NCBI RefSeq assembly: GCF_002104795.1
Contig: NZ_NCXO01000008.1
Coordinates: 50,532 to 114,531 of the forward strand
Direction: 5' to 3'
Source: Mycolicibacillus koreensis
GTDB lineage: Bacteria > Actinomycetota > Actinomycetes > Mycobacteriales > Mycobacteriaceae
DNA: 64,000 bases
Made by a program: the position numbers and the translations under genes
The notes under the pieces: model-generated
Database searches by the model: none
The model's input: only the letters and a program-made list of their open reading frames with translations
Told to the model about the DNA's origin: nothing
Shown: positions 58,790 to 64,000 of the stretch, in pieces
How positions within the stretch are numbered: the stretch's first letter is position 1
Layout of the letters: each line of letters begins with the position of its first letter

Positions 58790-59002
58790 ATGCACTACAC
58801 CCACGACGACATCATGGACCGCGCCACCGATCTCGGCGACCGGTACCGCGAGACCGTGCTGGTGCTGGAGGACGGCGACACCGCCGAAAGCGCACTGAGC
58901 ACGAAGTGGTGCTTCGGCGGTCCGGGCACCGTGCGCTACCTGATCCACCCGTCCGGGTGGCAGGTCGCGCCGGACGACACCATCTCCAAGCGCAACTACT
59001 GA
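58790..59002 (+). CDS. 70-aa hypothetical protein
   Basis: ATG 58790 behind CCGAGGAGAGCCGACC. MHYTHDDIMDRATDLGDRYR, then STKWCFGGPGTVRYLIHPSG. Mixed fold; unknown. Its end overlaps the VOC gene by 7 bp tail to tail. Confidence 0.5.
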   Translation: MHYTHDDIMDRATDLGDRYRETVLVLEDGDTAESALSTKWCFGGPGTVRYLIHPSGWQVAPDDTISKRNY

Positions 59003-59343
59003 TCCCGCGGCTCGACGAGTTCAACCGCGTTGCCGTCGGGATCGCGCACCGTGAAGCCGCCGCCGTCACCGGCCGCGGTACCCGCGTCACACCCGGCCGC
59101 GGCCAGTGACCGCAGCACTCGGTCGATGTCGGCGACCGCCAGCCCCAGCCGCGTGCGCGTAGGCGGGCCACCGCGGCGTGGGTACAGCTCCAGCACCGTG
59201 CCGCCGGGCAGCTCAGCGGCGTGGTGGACCGGCCCCCGGCCGTGGCGCTCGCGGACGAAAGCGAGGCCGCACGCGGTGTAGAAGCGGCGCGATGCTTCGA
59301 TGTCGCTGGCGTAGATGACGACCAGGTTGAGAGGTGCGGTCAC
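58996..59343 (-). CDS. VOC/glyoxalase-like protein
   Basis: 115 aa from GTG 59343, coupled to the upstream small ORF. The paired beta-alpha-beta-beta-beta modules of the vicinal oxygen chelate fold are visible: NLVVIYASDIEASRRFYTAC, GTVLELYP, LGLAVADIDRVLRSLAAAG and TVRDPDGNAVELVEP. Plasmid VOC proteins often sequester or modify antibiotics (bleomycin-type), but substrate residues cannot be judged by eye. Confidence 0.85.
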   Translation of the reverse strand: MTAPLNLVVIYASDIEASRRFYTACGLAFVRERHGRGPVHHAAELPGGTVLELYPRRGGPPTRTRLGLAVADIDRVLRSLAAAGCDAGTAAGDGGGFTVRDPDGNAVELVEPRDQ

Positions 59344-59450
59344 CAGGTGAACTCCACGCTGCCGGAGAAGATCGGCTGACCGTGGCGCTCACCGAGAAAC
59401 ACAGGTGTTCCGCGAAACGAGACCCGACGGATACGCACCACCTGCGACAT
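59340..59450 (-). CDS. 36-aa small ORF
   Basis: ATG 59450 to TGA 59340, overlapping the VOC start (TGGTGA). MSQVVRIRRVSFRGTPVF and GQPIFSGSVEFTW would form a beta hairpin pair. Short and without clear ribosome site, so kept with low confidence; it may serve as a translational lead-in to the VOC gene. Confidence 0.35.
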   Translation of the reverse strand: MSQVVRIRRVSFRGTPVFLGERHGQPIFSGSVEFTW

Positions 59451-59525
59451 GGCAGAAACCGTAACGGGAAATCAGCGTCGCTCTCACCCGCAGCGCGCTC
59501 ACCGTGGCTGTCGGCAGGTGGGCCA

Positions 59526-61124
59526 TCAGGCAGCGGCCGGTTCCTCGGTGCGCACCGTCTCCAGCAGGTTCGGCGGGACCAGCACCAGTTCGCGGGCGCG
59601 GGTGGCGGCCACGTAGAGCATCCGCAGCTTGGCGGTGTCCTCATCGGAGATCAGCTGCTCGCCCATCGCCACCTGCACCCGGTTCCAGGTTCCGCCCTTG
59701 GCCTTGTGGATGGTGCTCACCGTGACATCGGCGTCATCGGGGTCGGACACCACACGGTCAGCCACCGCGCGCAGCTCATCGCGGCCGTAGCGGTGCACGA
59801 TCTGCACCTGGCTGTGCAGCATCGCGTCGGCGGCCTCGGGCTCTGAGAGCCACTGCTGCCAGGTGTCCAGGTCGGTGAACCGCCGCAGCGACGGCTCCTT
59901 GGCCTCGGAGGCGCAACCGCGCTCCACCAACGCCACGTCGTTGGCCAGCGACACCAGCTCGCCGATGTCGAGGGTGGAGTGCACGGTGCGGCCCCCGGCG
60001 TCCTGGTCGATGATCGCTGCGATCACCTGCCCGTTGGTCGCGCACACCACCGCGTCGACCGTCGAGGTCTCGGCGCGGCCGAACGCGGTGAGTACGCGGC
60101 CGTGCTCGGGGCCGATGCCGCGCAGCCGCATCGGGCTTTCGTGATCGGGATCGAGGCGGTCGAGCACCTGGTTGGCGACCTCGGCGATCGACGGCCCGAA
60201 GCGGCGGCACTCGGTGAGCGGCAGGGTGATCACGCCGGGCTCCTTCTGGAAGCCCTGCATGGCGTCCACCGCGCCGGTGAAGCCGTAGAGGGACTGGTAC
60301 TCGTCACCGACCAGCACCAGTTGCACCCGTCCACGCTGGGACAGCACCACGTCGGCCAGCACGGGGGAGGCGTCCTGGGCCTCGTCGTAGAGGATCACGT
60401 CGCCGGGGCTGCCGACCTGCGGGCGGCTCAGTGCCCAAGCCTTGAGGTAGTGGGCGTGCCCGGTTTTCAGCCGCCCGGTCGGGCTGGCCAGCTCATCCCA
60501 CATCCGTTGCGCGGTCTCGATGAGGTGATCACGAACCAGCGGCCGCAGCTTGGGCTCCAGTTCGCCCAGGTAGGGCACGTGGCGGGCGGTGACTTGCGCG
60601 TCGGCGGACTGGCAGAACCGGGTCACGGTGTCGCGGGCCAGCGTCAGGTAGCGACGCTGGGCGGGGAAGGGCAGCGGCCGCGACGGCAGGCACACGTCGT
60701 TGTAGGTCTTGGTCTCGGCGTCGTAGTCGACTTTCGCGTGCAGGCACAGTGAGTCCTCGGCGATGCCCAGCAGCGCCATCTCGGCCTTGAGCTGCATGGG
60801 TGCGCGCTTCATGTTGGTGACCATGTGCTTTAGCGACGGGTCGGCCAGGCAGCCGCGGTAGGCCAGCGAGTGCGCGGTGGACGCCTTGGCGTTGGTCAGG
60901 CCGTACTCGGCGAACATCGCGTCCACCTCGACGGCATTGCGCTTGTTGAACGTCATGTATCGCGCGGATGCACCGGGGCGGTGCTGCAGCTGCGATTGGG
61001 CGATGAAGGCAAGGGTCGTCGACTTCCCGGTTCCGGCTCCAGCCTGCACGGCGATGTCGTGGCCGTCGAGGAAGGCGTCGATGATGATGGCCTGTTCGGC
61101 GCTGGGCGAGAACGGAATCGGCAT
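59526..61124 (-). CDS. UvrD/Rep-family superfamily 1 helicase
   Basis: 532 aa; ATG 61124 with GGGAGGG upstream is preferred over an in-frame start at 61190 that would overlap the palindrome. Motifs: QAGAGTGKSTTL (Walker A, 27-38), DVILYDEAQDASPVL (Walker B), LVGDEYQSLYGFTGA (III), TECRRFG (IV), VSTIHKAKGGTW (V), LYVAATRARELVLV (VI). A compact 3'-5' helicase like those in phages and plasmids, with a role in replication, repair or displacement of transferred DNA. Under the 61155 palindrome. Confidence 0.92.
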   Translation of the reverse strand: MPIPFSPSAEQAIIIDAFLDGHDIAVQAGAGTGKSTTLAFIAQSQLQHRPGASARYMTFNKRNAVEVDAMFAEYGLTNAKASTAHSLAYRGCLADPSLKHMVTNMKRAPMQLKAEMALLGIAEDSLCLHAKVDYDAETKTYNDVCLPSRPLPFPAQRRYLTLARDTVTRFCQSADAQVTARHVPYLGELEPKLRPLVRDHLIETAQRMWDELASPTGRLKTGHAHYLKAWALSRPQVGSPGDVILYDEAQDASPVLADVVLSQRGRVQLVLVGDEYQSLYGFTGAVDAMQGFQKEPGVITLPLTECRRFGPSIAEVANQVLDRLDPDHESPMRLRGIGPEHGRVLTAFGRAETSTVDAVVCATNGQVIAAIIDQDAGGRTVHSTLDIGELVSLANDVALVERGCASEAKEPSLRRFTDLDTWQQWLSEPEAADAMLHSQVQIVHRYGRDELRAVADRVVSDPDDADVTVSTIHKAKGGTWNRVQVAMGEQLISDEDTAKLRMLYVAATRARELVLVPPNLLETVRTEEPAAA

Positions 61125-61154
61125 CTGTCTGGACCCTCCCTCGGGGCGGTTGCT

Positions 61155-61171
61155 GTCTCTAAAACAGAGAA
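61155..61171 (-). promoter_or_regulatory. palindrome of the GTCTC-N7-GAGAC family at the helicase gene
   Basis: Plus strand GTCTCTAAAACAGAGAA, one base short of perfect. It lies 31 bp before the helicase ATG on the minus strand. Confidence 0.65.
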
Positions 61172-61417
61172 TAACACGGAGGGTGGACACCTGGCGACTG
61201 CGGCGCGAACATGCACGTCGCAGCAGCGGATGCGGGATGCGAGCGAGTGTGTTCGATGCACGCTACTGTCGCGGGGATGACGATGGACAGGCGGGTTTCT
61301 GTCACGTCCCGGCTGGATGCCGCGCGCCGCGGGTAGGCGGCCCGCATCAGCGCCGGGAAGGGGAGGGGGCGGGGGGGGAGTGATCAGTGCTGCGGGTGGT
61401 GCCGCCAGTACCCGCAG
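61172..61417. other. intergenic region with poly-G tract
   Basis: About 245 bp. A 10-mer TGTCACGTCC is at 61300-61309, and a G-rich run (GGGGAGGGGGCGGGGGGGG) at about 61361-61379 could form a G-quadruplex. A 49-codon minus-strand frame from GTG 61309 exists but ends inside the palindrome and looks non-coding. Confidence 0.4.
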
Positions 61418-61669
61418 CTAGCCATCGGTCACCGTGACTCGCGCGTTCATCGGCACCGCGACCAGCGACATGCCGACCTCGGACAGCGCCCGCAGCGCGG
61501 TGTCCATGGCCACGGCCTCTCCACGCTCCATCCGCGAGATGGTCATGCGCGCCACCCCGCAGCGCTCGGCGAGGTCACCCTGCTGCAGGCCGCGGCGCTT
61601 GCGAGCGTCACGAACGGCCGCACCCAACGAAGCGGGGCCGGGAAGCCACGACCAGACTGGTTGATTCAT
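61418..61669 (-). CDS. HipB-like XRE regulator
   Basis: 83 aa from ATG 61669. SLGAAVRDARKRRGLQQGDL, AERCGVARMTISRMERGEAV and TALRALSEVGMSLVAVP give a complete HTH_3 with the HipB-type C-terminal strand. No HipA kinase is nearby, so it is a solitary regulator, perhaps autoregulatory through the repeats at 61667 and 61705. Confidence 0.85.
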   Translation of the reverse strand: MNQPVWSWLPGPASLGAAVRDARKRRGLQQGDLAERCGVARMTISRMERGEAVAMDTALRALSEVGMSLVAVPMNARVTVTDG

Positions 61670-61717
61670 ATTTAGATCATAGGTCGCTTTTCGGCGAAAT
61701 GCCACATATTTAGATCA
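61667..61717 (-). promoter_or_regulatory. direct repeats CATATTTAGATCA, probable operator
   Basis: CATATTTAGATCA occurs at 61667-61679 and 61705-61717, 38 bp apart and in an AT-rich patch, one copy overlapping the start codon of the HipB-like gene. The two copies are on the same face of the helix at slightly under four turns. They fit an autorepression operator. Confidence 0.6.
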
Positions 61718-61781
61718 CCGAGCTAGTCGGGCCAGGTGTGTCGCCGTGTCGGCCTCCGGAAAGGCTCACCGTCTCAGCAGG

Positions 61782-61943
61782 TCAGGAATCGTCGTAGATT
61801 TTTGCCTTCCAGCCCGGATCGTTCGACGAGCACCACAGCTCCACCCGCATCCCGTGAGCTTCGGGAGCCAGACGGCTGAGCGTATCGGCGGTCTCCTCGC
61901 ACAAATCGCGGATGCGGACTCGGGTGTCGTGGTCGAGGGACAT
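61782..61943 (-). CDS. 53-aa hypothetical protein
   Basis: ATG 61943 to TGA 61782. MSLDHDTRVRIRDLCEETAD, then GMRVELWCSSNDPGWKAKIY: a helix and a beta hairpin. Good codon composition for this region. Not recognised. Confidence 0.5.
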   Translation of the reverse strand: MSLDHDTRVRIRDLCEETADTLSRLAPEAHGMRVELWCSSNDPGWKAKIYDDS

Positions 61944-62070
61944 GGTGGGCAGGATACGAAGCCGCGCCGGGGCAGCGGCCGCGCGGCGCGGACGCGAGAT
62001 GCGTCTCGGCGTGTCGCGGCGGCCACGGCCGCGGTGACGGGTTACGCAGCTACGGTGGGGGTCAGCACGA

Positions 62071-62124
62071 TCACAACTGAATGAAAACGAGCGTTGTCAC
62101 GGGTAACGGTGCAGGTCAAGAAGT
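62071..62124 (+). promoter_or_regulatory. CRISPR leader, array 2
   Basis: 54 bp, the same length as the array 1 leader, sharing the first 18 and last 22 bases with it (see 31629). It contains GTTGTCACGGG, close to but not matching the dispersed 10-mer. A TCTCGGCGTGTCGC element sits 48 bp further upstream (62011). Confidence 0.8.
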
Positions 62125-62337
62125 CTCCTCCCCGCCCAAGCGGGGGTGTTCCTGTCTACTCCAGCGCGATCCCCGGCCGCATCGCCCTCCTCCCCGCGCA
62201 AGCGGGGGTGTTCCAGGGGCGGGCTGTTCCTGATAGTTGCCCCCACATCTCCTCCCCGCGCAAGCGGGGGTGTTCCGGGCCAGGCCGCGAGCTGGTTCCC
62301 CGACCGCGCCTCCTCCCCGCTCACGCGGGGGTGTTAC
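62125..62337 (+). CRISPR. CRISPR array 2: 4 repeats, 3 spacers, no adjacent cas genes
   Basis: Repeats of 28 bp start at 62125, 62187, 62249 and 62310; spacers are 34, 34 and 33 bp. The loop is GCCCAAGC in repeat 1, GCGCAAGC in repeats 2-3 and GCTCACGC in the last, which also ends GTGTTAC. The decayed last repeat marks the leader-distal end. Repeats differ from array 1 (GCGTAAGC) by single loop bases, so the same Cas6e can probably process both, 30 kb apart. Confidence 0.97.
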
Positions 62338-62415
62338 CGCCACCGCGCCGCACGGCTGCGCGGTGCGTCTTCGCGGTTACGTTGCAGCGGACAACGACAG
62401 TGGAAGGGAACAGCG

Positions 62416-62589
62416 ATGGCGGTGTGGACGGTCGTCGGGGCCTACAGCGGAGGCGAGCTGATGCTGTTCGGCGCGATCGAGGGCAAGCACCAGGTCGGCG
62501 GCGACTTGGGCTATCACGGCTACCAGCCATTCGCTGACCACGTCGATGCCGGAAGCGCCCAGGAGGCGCTGGAGAAGGCCGCGCAGTAA
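62416..62589 (+). CDS. 57-aa hypothetical protein
   Basis: ATG 62416 behind GGAAGGGAACAGCG. MAVWTVVGAYSGGELMLFGA, then QVGGDLGYHGYQPFADHVDA and a short helix: a small beta protein. Lies 78 bp after array 2. Not recognised. Confidence 0.55.
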   Translation: MAVWTVVGAYSGGELMLFGAIEGKHQVGGDLGYHGYQPFADHVDAGSAQEALEKAAQ

Positions 62590-62592
62590 CGG

Positions 62593-62751
62593 TCAGTCGT
62601 CGTAGCGGTCGTCGTCGTCGTAGTGGCGGTCGAACCGGGACTCGAATGCCGACTGCTCGTCGAGGGCCTGCTCGGTGAGCATCTGCGCGTGGGTCATCAG
62701 CGGTTCGCCTTCTTCGTTGAAGTAGCTGCTGCCGCCGCGGTCGCTGGGCAT
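62593..62751 (-). CDS. 52-aa acidic protein
   Basis: ATG 62751 behind ACAGGAGACGGTGCG. A helical middle (MTHAQMLTEQALDEQSAFES) and an Asp/Tyr tail (HYDDDDRYDD). Follows the zinc-ribbon gene by 20 bp in one minus-strand cluster with it. Confidence 0.5.
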   Translation of the reverse strand: MPSDRGGSSYFNEEGEPLMTHAQMLTEQALDEQSAFESRFDRHYDDDDRYDD

Positions 62752-62771
62752 CGCACCGTCTCCTGTTCCGC

Positions 62772-63020
62772 TCAATCGCCTGCGTGCTGCATCTCGTAGC
62801 CGTCGAGGTCGGAGATGTCGTCGTCGTAGTTCGACGGGTTGTCACGCCAGTCGTCGCGCAGCCGCTGGCCGGACGCGTTGTAGCAGGCCCCGCAGTCCGG
62901 GCAGTCCACGTCGCCCATTCCGGGGTAGTGCGCAACCTCGGTGCCGCAGCGGTCACAGTCCCAGGCCGTCACGCGGCGGCCGTAGCCGTGCTCGTCGTCG
63001 ATCTGCCGAACATTCGCCAT
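62772..63020 (-). CDS. 82-aa zinc-ribbon protein
   Basis: ATG 63020 behind GGGACACAGCC. WDCDRCGTEVAHYPGMGDVD, then CPDCGACYNASGQRL give two CxxC knuckles, a rubredoxin-like zinc ribbon, with an acidic tail. Such proteins are abundant in mycobacteriophages. Part of a minus-strand run from 63483. Confidence 0.6.
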   Translation of the reverse strand: MANVRQIDDEHGYGRRVTAWDCDRCGTEVAHYPGMGDVDCPDCGACYNASGQRLRDDWRDNPSNYDDDISDLDGYEMQHAGD

Positions 63021-63046
63021 GGCTGTGTCCCTTTCCTGTGCACTCG

Positions 63047-63193
63047 CTAGACAACGTACGCCAGCGCACCGCAACTGGGGCACTCTCCGGCCGGAACCAC
63101 GCCGCCGGGCTCAAGGCGCTCGTCGAGGTCGGGGATCGGCCAGGTCAGAGCGTCTTCGTCGCGGACTTCGCCGCCGGTCGGCGCGATTGTCAC
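63047..63193 (-). CDS. 48-aa small protein with CxxC
   Basis: GTG 63193 overlaps the stop of the XRE gene (GTGA) and lies inside GGGACGTGACA, a reverse copy of the dispersed 10-mer. DALTWPIPDLDERLEPGG, then GECPSCGALAYVV. The coupling to the regulator suggests a partner or modulator of it; not recognised. Confidence 0.5.
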   Translation of the reverse strand: MTIAPTGGEVRDEDALTWPIPDLDERLEPGGVVPAGECPSCGALAYVV

Positions 63194-63483
63194 GTCCCTT
63201 TGAGCATCCGTTTGCGCTTCACTTCGGCCTTGGCCTTCTTCTGCCCGCAGATCGCCAGGAGCATCACCTCGGGCTTGATGTCGTACGCCCTGGCCAGCTC
63301 GACCATCTCCGCGACGCGGCACGGCCGGTCGCCGCGCTCGATGCGGCTGAGCACGCGGTAGTCGATGTCGGCGATCTTGGCCACGTCGCGCACCGACAGG
63401 CTCACGCCGAGGCGTGCGGAGTTGAGAACCTCACCCACCGTCTCATCGGTGATCTCGTAGGTGCGTTGCGGATACCTGGACAT
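63190..63483 (-). CDS. XRE regulator, candidate for the GTCTC palindrome
   Basis: 97 aa from ATG 63483 behind CAGGAGGCAAGGACAT. LNSARLGVSLSVRDVAKIAD, YRVLSRIERGDRPCR and MVELARAYDIKPEVML form an HTH_3 domain, followed by a Lys/Arg tail (KKAKAEVKRKRMLKG). Three palindrome-like sites of the GTCTC family stand just upstream, more than at any other gene, so this protein may be the regulator that binds them and represses itself. That assignment is inference. Confidence 0.8.
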   Translation of the reverse strand: MSRYPQRTYEITDETVGEVLNSARLGVSLSVRDVAKIADIDYRVLSRIERGDRPCRVAEMVELARAYDIKPEVMLLAICGQKKAKAEVKRKRMLKGT

Positions 63484-63509
63484 ATGTCCTTGCCTCCTGG
63501 TGTCGGTCT

Positions 63510-63606
63510 GTCTCTATAACGTACAAATCTACGGGGCGGTCGTCTCTATCACAGGCCGCGGCGCGACTGTGCGCGGACACAGCTGTATTGTCTCCGCGAT
63601 CGAGAC
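63510..63606 (-). promoter_or_regulatory. cluster of GTCTC-family sites before the XRE gene
   Basis: GTCTCTATAACGTACAA (63510-63526) and GTCTCTATCACAGGCCG (63542-63558) each keep the left half and core; GTCTCCGCGATCGAGAC (63590-63606) keeps both halves. The first lies 27 bp before the XRE start with a GTTATAG core on the minus strand. Confidence 0.6.
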
Positions 63607-63673
63607 TATATGTTTCGGCGTGTCGCCGCGCCCAACACCGCGCCGTTAACCATGGCTGGGTTATCTGGCGCGC

Positions 63674-64000
63674 ATGAGCCCAGAAACGGTAGCCATCATC
63701 ATGGCGCTGCTCTCCCGCGTGGAGGGCACGCCGTACGTCTTGGGCGGCAACAGCGCCGCCGGAACCGACTGCTCGGGGCTTGCGGCGTGGGTGGCCAACA
63801 TCGCCACCGGCCGCGACGCCTTCTCGGGACGCTTCTCCACCGCCACCGAAGGCGCGCAGCTCGCCTCACGCGGCTTCATCCCCGGCACTGCGCCGAACGC
63901 ACTGGTGATCGGATGGAACGACCACCACACCGCGATCACGCTGCCCGACGGCACCGCGGTGGCCTCCGGCGAGGTCGGCGGTGTGAACTTCGGCGGCGGC
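63674..64000 (+). CDS. NlpC/P60-type peptidase, 3' end outside the window
   Basis: 109 codons are visible from ATG 63674. TPYVLGGNSAAGTDCSGLAA carries the catalytic Cys33; GWNDHHTAITLPDGTAVASG carries the catalytic His at 84 or 85. This is the NlpC/P60 order, in the style of phage/plasmid wall hydrolases. No N-terminal signal or linker, unlike the protein at 55275. A TTTCGGCGTGTCGCCGCG element stands about 47 bp upstream. Confidence 0.75.
   Translation, partial: MSPETVAIIMALLSRVEGTPYVLGGNSAAGTDCSGLAAWVANIATGRDAFSGRFSTATEGAQLASRGFIPGTAPNALVIGWNDHHTAITLPDGTAVASGEVGGVNFGGG

Noticed and set aside
61159..61309. A 49-codon minus-strand ORF starting in a 10-mer copy
   Set aside because: No ribosome site, poor composition, and its stop lies inside the helicase operator palindrome.
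62097..62589. Reading frames through CRISPR array 2 on both strands
   Set aside because: Same artefact as in array 1; the real gene starts at 62416 after the array.
1..64000. tRNA, rRNA or tmRNA genes
   Set aside because: No cloverleaf pattern with the conserved GGTTCGANTCC-type arm or rRNA core sequence was recognised by eye; a covariance scan was not possible.
1..64000. Origin of replication, parS-like or oriT sites
   Set aside because: No cluster of iterons, no ParA/ParB or Rep gene and no relaxase was found; the dispersed 10-mer is not clustered enough to be called an origin.

Overview
The window is a high-GC, densely packed actinobacterial sequence, most likely part of a large mycobacterial (Mycolicibacterium-type) plasmid or other mobile element. 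A PE gene (52520-52828) and a PPE gene (50392-51585), an ESX (type VII secretion) core run eccD-mycP-eccE, an EspR-like regulator, two FtsK/SpoIIIE-type ATPases of the kind used to move plasmid DNA, peptidoglycan hydrolases, and dozens of phage/plasmid-type small genes point that way. No rRNA, tRNA, ribosomal or central-metabolism gene was seen. No replication initiator, ParA/ParB or relaxase could be recognised, so the backbone functions must lie elsewhere.

Layout. 1-9.2 kb: small accessory genes, an ATP-grasp protein, a metallophosphoesterase, a DUF4031 protein and a TnpB-only IS200/IS605 element whose exact ends can be read from the gene it interrupts. 9.3-14.6 kb: an ADP-ribosylglycohydrolase, then an operon of EspR-like regulator, ImmA/IrrE peptidase, multi-pass membrane protein and cytochrome P450. 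14.6-22.5 kb: small genes with RNase HI, a HAD phosphatase and a degenerate EccA-like AAA protein. 22.6-31.1 kb: eccD-mycP-eccE followed by two related FtsK-type ATPases. 31.6-39.6 kb: a CRISPR array and an effector operon cas6e - small Zn-type gene - csb1 - csb2 - cas3, with no adaptation genes. 39.6-45 kb: regulators (XRE, WhiB), small genes, secreted/membrane proteins and a Prim-Pol protein. 45-57 kb: an ESX substrate/cell-wall block with transglycosylase, NlpC/P60 hydrolase, very long Pro/Ala-rich proteins, PE, PPE and two small EspC-like proteins. 57-64 kb: small genes, a UvrD-family helicase, XRE regulators, a second CRISPR array and a partial NlpC/P60 gene.

How the parts fit (inference): the ESX core, PE/PPE and other candidate substrates and the wall hydrolases would form an export and wall-remodelling machine that cooperates with the FtsK-type ATPases in DNA transfer. 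EccB, EccC and most mating-pair genes are not in this window. The CRISPR system is chimeric: its repeats and Cas6e look like subtype I-E, but its Cas7 (Csb1), Cas5 (Csb2) and Cas3 look like subtype I-G (formerly I-U), and the Cas3 carries an extra C-terminal Csb3-like domain. Both arrays share an equal-length 54-bp leader.

Three dispersed DNA signals tie the window together: a 17-bp palindrome of the form GTCTC-N7-GAGAC in at least ten intergenic promoter positions, the 10-mer TGTCACGTCC present about fourteen times, and a TCGGCGTGTCGC element placed about 45-65 bp upstream of start codons. Family assignments rest on motif recognition by eye; no database search was run.
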